63,120 nucleotides of DNA from Burkholderiales bacterium (GCA_026400275.1 JAPLPK010000039.1:1-63120), one strand, 5' to 3'; positions 33,406-43,184 are shown, counted from the stretch's first letter. Notes: a model not told the origin generated them from the sequence alone. A program made the numbers and translations.

Positions 33406-34146
33406 ATGTCGTCTGTCCCCGCTGGGCACTCCCGTGCCTGCTTTGACCTGAAAAGCGCTACGCTGCCCCTGATGGCGCTGGTGCTCAAGACCGCCAACCT
33501 CAACATCCTGGGGCAAGAGCTGGAAGCGCGCTATGGCGACACGCCCGACTTCTTCGACCAGGACCCCGTGGTGGTCAACCTGGTACATGTGGAAGAAGAA
33601 GCCCTCCCCATAGACTTCAAACAATTGTGCGTACTGCTGCGCAGCTACCGTATGCACGCCATTGCCGTACACGGCGGTAGCGCAGAACAGCGCGCCGCCG
33701 CCGTCGCCGTAGGCCTGGTCGATGCGCCGGACATCACGCATGCGCTGCCGTTGCCAGCGCCCGCTCCAGCACCGGCGCCGGTTGCCCCTGAGGTGATTGC
33801 CCCCGCCGTGGCGCCCGGCACGCTGGTCATCGACAAGCCTTTGCGCTCGGGCCAGCAGGTCTATGCCCGAGGCGGCGACCTGGTGGTGCTGGCCGTGGTG
33901 AGTTTTGGAGCCGAAGTGCTGGCCGACGGCAATGTGCACGTCTACGCCCCGCTGCGCGGCCGGGCTATTGCCGGCGCCAAGGGCAATACCGAAGCACGCA
34001 TTTTCAGTACCTGTCTGGAAGCCCAGTTGGTGTCGATTGCCGGCACTTACCGCACTTCCGAAATCCCGCTGCCCGCCGACGTGCTGGGCAAGGCGGCCCA
34101 GATTCGCCTGGTAGGCGAAAAGCTGGTGATGGAACCTCTTCTTTAA
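33406..34146 (+). CDS. minC: Septum site-determining protein MinC
   Basis: 246-aa FtsZ inhibitor that blocks division away from mid-cell. N-terminal MinC domain (FDLKSATLPLMALVLKTANL), a Pro/Ala-rich hinge (PLPAPAPAPAPVAPEV), and the C-terminal beta-helix MinD-binding domain (RSGQQVYARGGDLVVLAVVS, GAEVLADGNVHVYAPLRGRA). Length is usual. First gene of a minCDE operon. Confidence 0.95.
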   Translation: MSSVPAGHSRACFDLKSATLPLMALVLKTANLNILGQELEARYGDTPDFFDQDPVVVNLVHVEEEALPIDFKQLCVLLRSYRMHAIAVHGGSAEQRAAAVAVGLVDAPDITHALPLPAPAPAPAPVAPEVIAPAVAPGTLVIDKPLRSGQQVYARGGDLVVLAVVSFGAEVLADGNVHVYAPLRGRAIAGAKGNTEARIFSTCLEAQLVSIAGTYRTSEIPLPADVLGKAAQIRLVGEKLVMEPLL

Positions 34147-34176
34147 ACACTCTCAATCCAGAAAGACCCGCAACCC

Positions 34177-34992
34177 ATGACCAAGATCATTGTGGTGACA
34201 TCCGGCAAAGGTGGCGTTGGCAAAACCACCACCAGCGCCAGCTTCGCATCCGGCCTCGCACTGCGCGGCCACAAGACGGCGGTGATCGACTTTGACGTCG
34301 GTCTGCGCAACCTGGACCTGATCATGGGCTGCGAACGCCGCGTGGTGTATGACCTGATCAACGTGATCCACAATGAAGCGAATCTGAACCAGGCGCTGAT
34401 CAAGGACAAGCAGTGCGACAACCTGTTCGTGCTGGCCGCCTCGCAAACCCGTGACAAGGACGCCCTGACGCAAGACGGCGTGGAGCGCGTGCTGAAAGAC
34501 CTGGGCGACATGGGCTTTGAGTACATCGTCTGCGACTCCCCTGCGGGCATCGAAACCGGTGCGCTGATGGCCATGCATTTTGCCGACGAAGCACTGGTGG
34601 TGACCAACCCCGAAGTCTCTTCGGTGCGCGACTCTGACCGCATCCTGGGCATGCTGGGTTCCAAGACCAAGCGTGCCATCGAAGGCCAGGCACCCGTCAA
34701 GGAACACCTGGTCATCACCCGCTACAACCCCACCCGCGTGGAAGACGGCCATATGCTGTCGCTGGAAGACATACAGGACATCCTGCGCATTCCGCTGATG
34801 GGCGTTATCCCAGAATCGGAAACCGTGCTGCAGGCATCTAACCAGGGCCTGCCCGCCATCCATTTGGCAGACAGCGATGTGTCCGAGGCGTATAAGGACG
34901 TAGTGGCACGCTTCCTGGGCGAAGAAAAACCCATGCGTTTTGTGGAAGCCGTGAAGCCCGGGTTTTTCAAGCGCCTGTTCGGGGGGAAATAA
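34177..34992 (+). CDS. minD: Septum site-determining ATPase MinD
   Basis: 271-aa deviant-Walker ATPase that binds the membrane and recruits MinC and MinE. P-loop SGKGGVGKTT at residues 10-19, FDVGLRNLDLIMGCERRVVY, VCDSPAGIETGA and the C-terminal amphipathic membrane helix GFFKRLFGG. 30 bp behind minC and 3 bp before minE. Confidence 0.97.
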   Translation: MTKIIVVTSGKGGVGKTTTSASFASGLALRGHKTAVIDFDVGLRNLDLIMGCERRVVYDLINVIHNEANLNQALIKDKQCDNLFVLAASQTRDKDALTQDGVERVLKDLGDMGFEYIVCDSPAGIETGALMAMHFADEALVVTNPEVSSVRDSDRILGMLGSKTKRAIEGQAPVKEHLVITRYNPTRVEDGHMLSLEDIQDILRIPLMGVIPESETVLQASNQGLPAIHLADSDVSEAYKDVVARFLGEEKPMRFVEAVKPGFFKRLFGGK

Positions 34993-34995
34993 ACC

Positions 34996-35259
34996 ATGTC
35001 TTTCCTGTCTTTCCTGCTGGGGGAAAAGAAAAAGACCGCCACGGTCGCCAAAGAGCGGCTGCAGATCATTCTGGCGCATGAGCGCAGCGGCAGGGGCAAT
35101 AGCCGCCCCGACTATCTGCCCGCGTTGCAGCGTGAACTGGTGGCGGTGATCAGTAAATACGTGTCTATCAACGCCGACGACATCAAGGTCCACCTGGAAC
35201 GCCAGGACAACCTGGAAGTGCTGGAAGTGAAGATTGAGCTGCCAGAGGCCCTTCGATGA
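34996..35259 (+). CDS. minE: Cell division topological specificity factor MinE
   Basis: 87-aa regulator that stimulates MinD ATPase and sets oscillation. N-terminal membrane-targeting [12 protein letters not shown], anti-MinCD segment [14 protein letters not shown], and the topological domain [30 protein letters not shown]. Its stop overlaps the creA ATG (ATGA). Confidence 0.96.
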   Translation: MSFLSFLLGEKKKTATVAKERLQIILAHERSGRGNSRPDYLPALQRELVAVISKYVSINADDIKVHLERQDNLEVLEVKIELPEALR

Positions 35260-35720
35260 AAGCGTGGATGCTAGCTGCAACGCTGGCTTGCGCCGGCAGC
35301 CTGCACGCCGAGCAGATCGGCGCGGTAGACACGGCCTTCCAGTGGATAGGCCCGGACCACAAAATCGTGGTCGAAGCCTATGACGACCCACAGGTAAAAG
35401 GCGTCACCTGCTATGTCTCGCGCGCCAAAACCGGCGGTATCAAGGGCGCGCTGGGCCTGGCCGAGGACAAGGCCGAGGCGTCCATTGCCTGCCGCCAGGT
35501 TGGCCCCATCAGCTTCAGCAAGCCGCTGCCGCAGCAGGACGAGGTGTTCAACGAGCGCCTGTCCATTCTGTTCAAGAAGCTGCGCATCGTGCGCATCGTG
35601 GACAAGCAACGTAACGCGCTGATCTACCTGACCTACTCCGACAAGCTAATTGACGGCTCGCCGCAGAATGCCGTCACAGCCGTGCCGGTAGACCGCGGTA
35701 CGGTGATTCCACTCAAGTAA
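35256..35720 (+). CDS. creA: CreA family protein
   Basis: 154-aa periplasmic protein of unknown function (CreA, PF05981). Signal peptide [20 protein letters not shown]. Conserved [38 protein letters not shown] and [10 protein letters not shown]. Overlaps minE by 4 bp and so is probably co-translated with the min operon. Confidence 0.9.
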   Translation: MKAWMLAATLACAGSLHAEQIGAVDTAFQWIGPDHKIVVEAYDDPQVKGVTCYVSRAKTGGIKGALGLAEDKAEASIACRQVGPISFSKPLPQQDEVFNERLSILFKKLRIVRIVDKQRNALIYLTYSDKLIDGSPQNAVTAVPVDRGTVIPLK

Positions 35721-35733
35721 CGCCTTGGGCCGT

Positions 35734-36420
35734 TCAGGCCCAATCGTTACCGCCCATATCGCCGAGGTCAAACACCTCGTCGTTGCCCGAGCTGTCCATG
35801 CTAGACGGTGCATCCAAAGTAAAAGCCCCGGCATCCCTGGCCAGGCTGTCGCTCTGGCCTATAAAGTTGCTGTCCAGCGACGGGAAGGCCGGCACGGATT
35901 CAGCCAGGCCAAAGCTCGATGCCGAGGTATTGCTGTGGTGGCCCATCAGGTTTTCGATGCCCTGGAACAGGAACGCACCGGCTGCCACACCGGCCGCCGT
36001 GGTCGCCATGCTGGTCAAAAAGCTGGGCGCCTGGAAGCGCGATGGCGCGGCCGCCAAAGGTGCAGGCGCGGGCGAATACGCCGGTGGGAGTGTTGATGCA
36101 GGCGGCGCCACGGGCGACTGCGCATACACCGACGAGGCTGGGTTGCGGCCCCATGCCATGCTGTCCAAAAAGCTACCGCTTGCCGAAGCCGGTGCCTTGC
36201 TGCGTTGCAATTCAGCCTGCAGGCTGGCAATCTGCGCCTGGGCCGCTTGCAGCGCCTGGTCTTGTAGCAGGCTGCGCTGCACCAGCAAATAAGTGGCATC
36301 GGGCTGGCAGGCCACAGTGCTTTCAATCAGCGCATGGGCTTCGGGGTCTTTGGGGCCGCCCTTGGCTAAAGCCAATTGCTGCAGAAACTGGGTCAATTGT
36401 TCGCGTTCTTGGAAGTTCAT
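35734..36420 (-). CDS. DUF2076 protein
   Basis: 228-aa DUF2076 protein. N-terminal helical region with LIESTVACQPDATYLLVQRS and LQDQALQAAQAQIASLQAEL, a Pro/Ala/Ser-rich middle, a Gly/Ala hydrophobic stretch SMATTAAGVAAGAFLFQGIE that may insert in a membrane, and an acidic C-terminus. Function unknown. Convergent with creA, 13 bp between stops. Confidence 0.82.
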   Translation of the reverse strand: MNFQEREQLTQFLQQLALAKGGPKDPEAHALIESTVACQPDATYLLVQRSLLQDQALQAAQAQIASLQAELQRSKAPASASGSFLDSMAWGRNPASSVYAQSPVAPPASTLPPAYSPAPAPLAAAPSRFQAPSFLTSMATTAAGVAAGAFLFQGIENLMGHHSNTSASSFGLAESVPAFPSLDSNFIGQSDSLARDAGAFTLDAPSSMDSSGNDEVFDLGDMGGNDWA

Positions 36421-36869
36421 ATAAACCTCGTGCAGGTAGTAGTCCTTGATAGATACACACTGTGATCCACAAATTCAATAGCTATACACGCCGACCGGTG
36501 AAGCAAAAGTAAAGATGCGGTAATTTTGCATACAAACGGAAATAGCTTGCACCGAAAGCTATCGTTTTCATAGCTGCTTGCGCAGATTCCATGTGCGCCA
36601 GACCCCTATTTTCTTCAAAACTGCAGTCCACAACCCGAGGCCGGGGGCCCAGGCTGCAGCGGTGCCCTTGCCGGGCGCTGAGGACGCAGCACCTGTAATG
36701 CGATACTTGGAGCATTACCGTGGGGATTTCGAAGCTGCTCTGCGCCATGCCGTTTGCCTGAGGGCCGAGGCTCTGGCGCGACATCCCCGGCGGCCCTGCC
36801 CCGCATCAAAAACAACTCCAACACGTCCACTGCCCTGGGATGCGAACCGCCGCAACCGTCGCCACCACC
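36421..36869. other. Long structured intergenic region before cobG
   Basis: About 450 bp without a credible gene. It contains a reverse two-hairpin repeat (36553-36601), then a GC-rich part with several clean stems: GCTG/CAGC around 36680, GTAATGC/GCATTAC (36697-36720) and a long-range GGGGAT/ATCCCC (36722 and 36784) enclosing GCGCCA/TGGCGC. Placed upstream of a cobalamin operon it could be a regulatory leader, but the conserved B12-box and CCCCCGCAACTGTAA core of cobalamin riboswitches are not present. Short frames here have no recognisable product. Confidence 0.4.
36553..36601 (-). repeat. Two-hairpin repeat, copy 7 (reverse, upstream of cobG)
   Basis: Reading on the minus strand, GCGCA/TGCGC forms hairpin 1 and AGCTAT/ATAGCT hairpin 2, in the usual order and spacing. 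Confidence 0.75.
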
Positions 36870-38030
36870 ATGCCCCCCGTCAACACGCCCCACATCAAAG
36901 GCTGGTGCCCCGGTGCGCTGCGCCCCATGCTGTCAGGCGACGGGTTGGTGGTGCGCGTACGTCCACAGGCTGGGCGGCTCACACAGGCACAGGCAATCGG
37001 CATTGCCGCGCTATCCAACAGCCATGGCAACGGCCTGCTCGACCTGACCAGCCGCGCCAATCTGCAGCTGCGCGGTGTTGCGCCTGCATCGCATCCCGCG
37101 CTGATCCAGGGGCTGCGGGATCTAGGCCTGGTGGATGGCAGCCCGAAAGCCGAAGCCCGGCGCAACATCGTCGTCACACCCTTCTGGACGCCGGGCGACG
37201 GTACCCTGCAAATCGCCAACGCCCTGGCCCAGGCTCTGGCCGCGCTGGACGCGCCCGCCCTGCCAGGCAAGTTCGGCTTCGCGGTAGATACCGGCCCATT
37301 GGCCGTACTGGAAAGCACCTCAGCCGATATCCGCATCGAACGCAGCGCCCGGGGCTATACCGTGAGCGCCGATGGCTATGCGAATGTGGCCGAAGTGGCT
37401 GCCGACGAAGCCGTCTCCGCCGCAATAGAGCTAGCCCGCTGGTTTTTGACCCAGGGCGGCGGTAGGCCGGGACGCAGCCGAATGGCGGCGCTGGCGCCAC
37501 AAGCCTTGCCAGCGCGCTTTCAAACCGTGGCAGCCAGACCGGCTGCGCCCCTCCCCGCCCAGCCCGGTGCTGTGCCCCCAGGCTGGCTGGTCGGCGCCGA
37601 GTTCGGCCAGCTCACCGCAGCCACACTGGATGCCCTGGCACGTCTGGGCCCGCTGCGCATGACGCCCTGGCACATGCTGCTGGTCGAAGGCGCCACCCAG
37701 GCGCCCGACCTGGCAGGCCTGATCACCCACCCCGGCGATCCGCTCCTGCGCGTGGTCGCATGTACCGGCGCACCCGGCTGCCTGCAGGCCTTGGCCGCCA
37801 CACGCCCCCTGGCCCGCGCGCTGGCGCCCCACGTGCCCGCCGGCCACCTGTTGCATGTATCGGGCTGCAGCAAAGGCTGCGCCCACCCGCGCGCCGCACT
37901 GACGCTGGTGGCCACGCCAGCTGGCTTTGACCTGATCCGTAACGGAGCGGCATCTGCCTCCCCCGATGTACAGGCCTTGCCTACCGAATCCATTGCTTCT
38001 TACTTGCTACCGACATTCCATGCGTCATGA
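36870..38030 (+). CDS. cobG: Precorrin-3B synthase
   Basis: O2-dependent enzyme that converts precorrin-3A to precorrin-3B by ring-contraction-priming hydroxylation. Sulfite-reductase-like fold with two ferredoxin-like halves ([30 protein letters not shown]). The Fe-S ligand pattern is CTGAPGC and CSKGC near the C-terminus. ATG 36870 gives a protein of 386 aa; an in-frame ATG at 36840 would add ten residues and cannot be excluded. CobG defines the aerobic cobalamin route. It overlaps cobH by 11 bp. Confidence 0.9.
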   Translation: MPPVNTPHIKGWCPGALRPMLSGDGLVVRVRPQAGRLTQAQAIGIAALSNSHGNGLLDLTSRANLQLRGVAPASHPALIQGLRDLGLVDGSPKAEARRNIVVTPFWTPGDGTLQIANALAQALAALDAPALPGKFGFAVDTGPLAVLESTSADIRIERSARGYTVSADGYANVAEVAADEAVSAAIELARWFLTQGGGRPGRSRMAALAPQALPARFQTVAARPAAPLPAQPGAVPPGWLVGAEFGQLTAATLDALARLGPLRMTPWHMLLVEGATQAPDLAGLITHPGDPLLRVVACTGAPGCLQALAATRPLARALAPHVPAGHLLHVSGCSKGCAHPRAALTLVATPAGFDLIRNGAASASPDVQALPTESIASYLLPTFHAS

Positions 38031-38652
38031 ATTTGAAACCGATGGCGCAGCTATCTATCGCCAGTCCTTCGCCATTATTCGGGCCGAGGCCGATTTGGCC
38101 CGCTTCAACCCCATCGAAGAGCTGGCCGTCGTCCGCATGGTCCACGCCACCGGCATGGTCGGCCTGGAAGCCCATGTGCGCTTTTCCGAAGGCATGGCCG
38201 AAGCCGCCCGTAGCGCATTGGAGGCCGGCGCGCCCATCCTGTGCGATGTGCGTATGGTGAGCGAAGGCATTACCCGTACCCGCCTGCCCGCCAACAACCA
38301 GGTCATCTGCACGCTGAACGACCCCGCCGTCCGCGAATTGGCCCAAGCCATGGCGACCACCCGCAGCGCCGCCGCGCTAGAGCTGTGGCGGCCGCACCTG
38401 GCCGGCGCCGTGGTGGCCATAGGCAATGCACCCACCGCGCTATTCCAGCTGCTGAACATGCTGCAAGACCCGACCTGCCCACGCCCCGCAGCCATCATCG
38501 GCTGCCCTGTGGGCTTTGTCGGCGCAGCCGAATCCAAGGCCGCGCTGATGGCCGACCTGCCCGCACCATCGCTGGTGGTGCAAGGCCGGCTCGGCGGCTC
38601 GGCCATCACCGTCGCCGCAGTCAACGCACTCGCCTGCCGGAGAGAAATCTGA
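38020..38652 (+). CDS. cobH: Precorrin-8X methylmutase
   Basis: 210-aa isomerase that moves the C11 methyl group to C12, giving hydrogenobyrinate. The catalytic His lies in [10 protein letters not shown] (His42 from this start). [15 protein letters not shown] and [16 protein letters not shown] are conserved. ATG at 38020 ([20 protein letters not shown]) is chosen because the family starts near this YRxSF segment. Overlaps cobG upstream and, by ATGA-like coupling, cobI downstream. Confidence 0.93.
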   Translation: MRHEFETDGAAIYRQSFAIIRAEADLARFNPIEELAVVRMVHATGMVGLEAHVRFSEGMAEAARSALEAGAPILCDVRMVSEGITRTRLPANNQVICTLNDPAVRELAQAMATTRSAAALELWRPHLAGAVVAIGNAPTALFQLLNMLQDPTCPRPAAIIGCPVGFVGAAESKAALMADLPAPSLVVQGRLGGSAITVAAVNALACRREI

Positions 38653-39383
38653 TGGGCCGCATCCTTTGCGCCGGCCTCGGCCCAGGCAACCCGGACCTGA
38701 TGAGCGTACGTGCTGATCGCGCGATCCGCGCCGCAGGCCATGTCGCTTACTTTCGCAAAAAAGGCCGCCCCGGCCAGGCCCGGCGCATCGTCGAAGGCAT
38801 GCTGGCACCAGGGGTGACCGAGTACGCGATGGAATACCCGGTGACTACCGAACTGCCCTTCGACAGCCCCGAGTACATCGCCTGCCTGGCCGGGTTTTAC
38901 GACGACTGGGCCGCCCGTTTGGCGGTGCTGGCGCAAACCGAAGACGTGCTGGTGCTGTGCGAGGGCGACCCCTTCTTTTACGGCTCGTTCATGCACCTGT
39001 ACACCCGCCTAGAGGGCCGCGCCGCCGTGGAAGTGATACCCGGCATTCCGGGCATGGTGGGTTGCTGGTGGGCCACCGGCACCCCCATCACCTGGGGCGA
39101 CGACGTCTTGACCGTGCTCATGGGCACGCTGCCCGAGGCCGAGCTGCTGCGCCATATGCAATCGGCCGACGCGCTGGTGATCATGAAGACCGGCCGCAAC
39201 CTGCCGCGCGTGCGCAGCGCACTGGCCGCCGCCGGCCGGCTGGACCAGGCCTGGCTGGTCGAACGCGGCACCATGCCGGGTGAGCGCGTTGTGCCACTCA
39301 TCGAAGTGGATGGCACCGACTGCCCCTACTTCGCCATCGTGCTGGTGCACGGCCATGGGCGACGGCCCGAGGTACTGGAATGA
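38652..39383 (+). CDS. cobI: Precorrin-2 C20-methyltransferase
   Basis: 243-aa SAM-dependent methyltransferase of the corrin/tetrapyrrole family. GLGPGNPDLMSVRADRAI at the start, VLCEGDPFFYGSFMHLYTRL in the middle and EVIPGIPGMVGCWWATGTPI are hallmarks specific for C20 methylation. Start ATG 38652 overlaps the cobH stop, and its stop overlaps the cobJ ATG. Confidence 0.93.
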   Translation: MGRILCAGLGPGNPDLMSVRADRAIRAAGHVAYFRKKGRPGQARRIVEGMLAPGVTEYAMEYPVTTELPFDSPEYIACLAGFYDDWAARLAVLAQTEDVLVLCEGDPFFYGSFMHLYTRLEGRAAVEVIPGIPGMVGCWWATGTPITWGDDVLTVLMGTLPEAELLRHMQSADALVIMKTGRNLPRVRSALAAAGRLDQAWLVERGTMPGERVVPLIEVDGTDCPYFAIVLVHGHGRRPEVLE

Positions 39384-40114
39384 ACGGGTGGTTGTGTATA
39401 GCCGGTCTGGGGCCGGGTGACGCCAACCTGGTCACTCCCGAGGTCACGCTAGCCCTGGAAGCCGCCACCGATGTCGTCGGCTACATCCCCTACGTGGCGC
39501 GTATCGCACCGCGTGCAGGCTTGACGCTGCACCCCTCTGACAACCGGGTGGAGATGGACCGCGCACGCGCGGCACTGGCCATGGCCGCAGCAGGCCGCCG
39601 CGTGGTGGTGGTGTCGTCTGGCGACCCTGGCGTATTTGCCATGGCATCTGCCGTGTTCGAAGCCCTGGAAGGCATGCCCACATGGCAGCAGCTGGACATC
39701 CGCGTGCTACCAGGCATCACCGCCATGCTGGCCGCCGCAGCCAGCGCGGGCGCGCCGCTGGGCCACGACTTCTGCGCCATCAACCTCAGCGACAACCTGA
39801 AGCCCGCCAGCCTGATCGAAGCCCGCGTGCGCGCCGCCGCCGGGGCAGACTTTGCGATGGCGTTTTACAACCCGCGCTCGGCCAGCCGGCCCGATACCTT
39901 TGGCCGCATCCTGGCCGTGCTGCGCGAGGCCTGCGGCCCAGGCCGACTGATCACCTTTGCGCGCGCCGTGTCCACGCCGCAGGAACAGATCCACACCGTG
40001 ACCCTGGCCGAGGCCACACCCGAGATGGCGGATATGCGCACCGTGGTGCTGGTCGGCAATGCCGCCACGCGACGCGTGGGGCGCTTCGTCTACACGCCCC
40101 GGTCGGCAGCGTGA
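39380..40114 (+). CDS. cobJ: Precorrin-3B C17-methyltransferase
   Basis: 244-aa SAM-dependent methyltransferase that methylates C17 and drives ring contraction. GLGPGDANLVTPEVTLALEA, DVVGYIPYVARI, VVSSGDPGVFAMASAVFEAL and AFYNPRSASRPDTF are CobJ/CbiH motifs. Its 3' end overlaps the 3' end of cobK on the other strand by 25 bp. Confidence 0.93.
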   Translation: MNGWLCIAGLGPGDANLVTPEVTLALEAATDVVGYIPYVARIAPRAGLTLHPSDNRVEMDRARAALAMAAAGRRVVVVSSGDPGVFAMASAVFEALEGMPTWQQLDIRVLPGITAMLAAAASAGAPLGHDFCAINLSDNLKPASLIEARVRAAAGADFAMAFYNPRSASRPDTFGRILAVLREACGPGRLITFARAVSTPQEQIHTVTLAEATPEMADMRTVVLVGNAATRRVGRFVYTPRSAA

Positions 40115-40839
40115 GCCGTCACCCAGCGCATCGCCTCGGCCACCGTGGCGACGGTGGCGCGGGCAGGAATGGCAGGTCGGTCCACCAAGATAACCGGTAT
40201 GCCCAGTGCACGCGCAGCGGCCAGCTTGGCCTCGGCACCACTGCCACCGGCATTCTTGGCCACCACATGGCTGATGCCGTGCGCCTGCATGAGCGCACGG
40301 TCCCCGTCCACCGTGAATGGGCCGCGCGCCAACACTACCTCGGCCTGTGGCAAGGGCAGGTCCGGCACGGCATCGACCAGGCGCAACAGGTAATGGTGCT
40401 GCGGCCGCACTGCAAACGCCGCCAGGTTCTGCCGGCCAATCGCCAAAAACACCCGTGCCGGCTCCTTGGGCAATGCGGCAACAGCTGCAGCAATGTCAGG
40501 CACATGCAGCCACTGGTCACCGGCCTGCGCCACCCAGGCCGGCCGCTCCAGAGCCAGCAGCGGAATTCCCACGGCACCGCAGGCCGCAACGGCGTTGCCG
40601 CTCATCTGCGCGGCGAACGGATGGGTGGCATCCACCACGTGGCTGATACCCTCTGCCTGCAGCCAGGTTTGCAAACCCACGATGCCGCCAAAGCCACCGA
40701 CCCGCGTGGGCAGTGGCTGGGCAACGGGCGCTTCGGTGCGGCCCGCGTACGAAAACACCGCGTCCATACCGGCCGCAGCCAGAGCACGAGCCAACTGGCT
40801 GGCTTCTGTGGTTCCACCCAATACGAGGATGCGTTGCAT
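40090..40839 (-). CDS. cobK: Precorrin-6A reductase, antisense within the cob operon
   Basis: 249-aa NADPH-dependent reductase of the corrin macrocycle. Starts MQRILVLGGTTEASQLARAL with the nucleotide-binding region; DATHPFAAQMSGNAVAACGA, GRQNLAAF and VAKNAGGSGAEAKLAAARAL are CobK/CbiJ motifs. It is the only minus-strand gene in the block. The start codon shares CATG (40837-40840) with the cobL ATG, and its ribosome-binding AGGGAT lies inside cobL. The end overlaps cobJ by 25 bp. A longer open frame to 40935 is not needed. Confidence 0.92.
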   Translation of the reverse strand: MQRILVLGGTTEASQLARALAAAGMDAVFSYAGRTEAPVAQPLPTRVGGFGGIVGLQTWLQAEGISHVVDATHPFAAQMSGNAVAACGAVGIPLLALERPAWVAQAGDQWLHVPDIAAAVAALPKEPARVFLAIGRQNLAAFAVRPQHHYLLRLVDAVPDLPLPQAEVVLARGPFTVDGDRALMQAHGISHVVAKNAGGSGAEAKLAAARALGIPVILVDRPAIPARATVATVAEAMRWVTAHAADRGV

Positions 40840-42019
40840 GCTTGATCCCTGGCTTTCCATCATAGGTTTAGGCGAAAACGGGCTGGCTGGCTTGGGTGAA
40901 GCCAGCCGCGCCGCGCTGGACGCTGCCGACGTCATTTTTGGCGGACCGCGCCACCTGGCGCTGGCCGATGCCGGGCCACGCGGCCAGCCATGGCCCGTGC
41001 CTTTTGACGTGGCCCCGGTATTGGCACTGCGAGGCCAACGTGTGGCCGTGCTGGCCTCTGGCGACCCGTTCTGGTTTGGCGCCGGCGGTAGCCTGGCGGC
41101 ACACTTGGATGCAGCGGAGTGGGCCAGCTACCCCGCGCCCTCTACCTTTTCTCTGGCTGCTGCACGTCTGGGCTGGCGGCTGGAAGACGTAGCTTGCCAC
41201 GGCCTGCACGCGACCCCGTTCGCCAGCATCCGCCCCAGCCTGCAGCGTGGCGTGCGCCTGCTGTGCCTGCTGCGCGACGGCTCGGCTGTGCGCGACTTCA
41301 GCGCCTGGCTGAACCAGCAAGGTTTTGGCTCCTCTGCGCTGTGCGTGCTGGAAGCCCTGGGTGGCCCGCGTGAACGCATACGCCACAGCACAGCCGCAGG
41401 TTTTGACCTGCTGGATGTAGCCGCCCCGGTGGCGCTCGCTATCGAGGTAGCCGGCGCGCTGGGCTTGCCGCGCAGCGCCGGCCTGCCGGATGCCAACTTT
41501 GCGCACGACGGCCAGATCACCAAGTCCCCCATGCGCGCACTGACGCTGGCCGCCCTGGCGCCCCGCCCCGGCGAACACCTCTGGGACATAGGCGCGGGCT
41601 CGGGCTCTGTGTCGGTGGAATGGTGCCTGGCGGGTGGCCGCGCCAGCGCCGTAGAACAACATGCCGCGCGCGTGGCCAACATCCGTACCAACGTGGACCA
41701 CTACGGCCTGGCCGGGGCCCTGCATGTGGTCGAAGGCCTGGCACCCTCGGCGCTGGCCAGCCTGGCGCCACCGCAGGCGATCTTCGTCGGCGGTGGTTTC
41801 AATCTGGCACTGTTCACGGTTTTGCAATCCCTGGCTCCCTCTGGCTGTAGGTTGGTGGTGAATGGGGTCACGCTGGAAACCGAATCCGCACTGACCCAGC
41901 TGCACTTGCAGCACGGCGGTGATTTGCTGCGCATCGAACTGGCCGCATCGGCCCCGCTGGGCAGCATGCGTGGCTGGCAACCCGCCCGTCCGGTCGTGCA
42001 GTGGAGCATAACGCTCTGA
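40838..42019 (+). CDS. cobL: Precorrin-6Y C5,15-methyltransferase (decarboxylating)
   Basis: 393-aa bifunctional enzyme. The N-terminal half is CbiE-like (WLSIIGLGENGLAGLGEASR, VAVLASGDPFWFGAGGSL). The C-terminal half is CbiT-like, a class I methyltransferase (HDGQITKSPMRALTLAALAP, LWDIGAGSGSVSVEW). ATG 40838 lies in the CATG shared with cobK; GAGGAT seven bases upstream, within cobK coding sequence, serves as ribosome-binding site. It overlaps the next gene by 19 bp. Confidence 0.94.
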   Translation: MLDPWLSIIGLGENGLAGLGEASRAALDAADVIFGGPRHLALADAGPRGQPWPVPFDVAPVLALRGQRVAVLASGDPFWFGAGGSLAAHLDAAEWASYPAPSTFSLAAARLGWRLEDVACHGLHATPFASIRPSLQRGVRLLCLLRDGSAVRDFSAWLNQQGFGSSALCVLEALGGPRERIRHSTAAGFDLLDVAAPVALAIEVAGALGLPRSAGLPDANFAHDGQITKSPMRALTLAALAPRPGEHLWDIGAGSGSVSVEWCLAGGRASAVEQHAARVANIRTNVDHYGLAGALHVVEGLAPSALASLAPPQAIFVGGGFNLALFTVLQSLAPSGCRLVVNGVTLETESALTQLHLQHGGDLLRIELAASAPLGSMRGWQPARPVVQWSITL

Positions 42020-42390
42020 ATAAGCTTGTAAGAATCGCTGGCCTGGGCTTTCGCGCCCAGGCCACGGTGGCATCGCTGCGCAGTGCCTTGCAGGCCGCTG
42101 GCGCCCATGGCATCAGCGCACTGGCCACGGCCGAAGACAAGGCCCAAGCCCCCGCCCTGCTGCAGCTGGCTGCGGAACTCGGCCTACCCTTAGTGGCCGT
42201 ACCCTTGGCCGACCTGCAGCAACAAACTGCCAGCGCCAGCCCCCATGCACCCGCACGCTACGGCGGCCATAGCCTGGCCGAGGCGGCAGCGCTGGCCGCA
42301 GCCGGCATAGGCGCGCAACTGGTCACGGCCCGGGGCATATCTGCCGACCGCATGGCCACTGCAGCCATCGCGGAAAATACACGGCTATGA
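42001..42390 (+). CDS. cobE: Cobalamin biosynthesis protein CobE/CbiG C-terminal-type
   Basis: 129-aa CobE-like protein ([52 protein letters not shown]), equivalent to the C-terminal domain of CbiG. The exact reaction in the aerobic pathway is unsettled; a role with the ring-contraction intermediates is likely. GTG 42001 is the only start in frame and lies within the 3' end of cobL. Stop overlaps the cobM ATG. Confidence 0.85.
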   Translation: MEHNALNKLVRIAGLGFRAQATVASLRSALQAAGAHGISALATAEDKAQAPALLQLAAELGLPLVAVPLADLQQQTASASPHAPARYGGHSLAEAAALAAAGIGAQLVTARGISADRMATAAIAENTRL

Positions 42391-43184
42391 CTGTCCACTT
42401 CATTGGCGCCGGCCCCGGCGCCCCCGACCTCCTAACCCTGCGCGGCCGTGACCTGATCACCGCCAGCCCCGTCTGCCTGTATGCCGGCTCCCTGGTGCCC
42501 GAAGGCGTGCTGGCCCACTGCCCACCCGGCGCCCGCATCGTCAACACCGCACCGCTGTCGCTGGAGCAAATCCTGGCCGAAATCAGCACCGCCCATGCCG
42601 CCGGGCAAGACGTGACCCGCCTGCATTCGGGCGACCTGTCGGTCTGGTCGGCCATGGGCGAGCAACTGCGCGGCCTGCGCGCACTCGGCATCCCCTACAC
42701 CGTGACGCCCGGCGTGCCATCGTTCGCCGCCGCCGCCGCCACGCTGGAAGCCGAGCTGACATTGCCAGGCCTGAGCCAGTCGGTGGTGCTCACGCGCACC
42801 TCTGGCCGTGCATCGGCCATGCCCAGCACCGAGTCGCTGGCCAACTTTGCCGCCACCCAGGCCGTGCTGGCCATCCACCTGTCCATCCACGTACTGCCGC
42901 GCGTGGTGGCCGAGCTGGTGCCGCACTACGGTGCAGACTGCCCGGTCGCCGTGGTCTGGCGTGCCAGTTGGCCGGACGAGCGCGTGGTGCGCGCCACACT
43001 GTCCACCATCGAAGCCGCCGTGGGCGAAGGCATGGAGCGCACGGCCTTGATTCTGGTCGGCCACACCCTGGGTGAGAACTTGGGCGAAGCAGACTTTGAC
43101 CACAGCCGCCTCTACGCAGGCGACTACGACCGCCGCTACCGCCCGCTGGGCACCGCCCCGCGCTTCCCCGCAGGTACCGAGTGA
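42387..43184 (+). CDS. cobM: Precorrin-4 C11-methyltransferase
   Basis: 265-aa SAM-dependent methyltransferase. [52 protein letters not shown] and [20 protein letters not shown] are CobM/CbiF motifs. Translationally coupled on both sides (42387 with cobE, 43181 with cobF). Confidence 0.94.
   Translation: MTVHFIGAGPGAPDLLTLRGRDLITASPVCLYAGSLVPEGVLAHCPPGARIVNTAPLSLEQILAEISTAHAAGQDVTRLHSGDLSVWSAMGEQLRGLRALGIPYTVTPGVPSFAAAAATLEAELTLPGLSQSVVLTRTSGRASAMPSTESLANFAATQAVLAIHLSIHVLPRVVAELVPHYGADCPVAVVWRASWPDERVVRATLSTIEAAVGEGMERTALILVGHTLGENLGEADFDHSRLYAGDYDRRYRPLGTAPRFPAGTE

Noticed and set aside
36660-36790. Cobalamin riboswitch upstream of cobG
   Set aside because: GGTGC, GCGCTG and CTGTAA fragments are present in roughly the right order, but the CCCCCGCAAC core and the 3' B12 box are missing, so only a generic structured region is reported.
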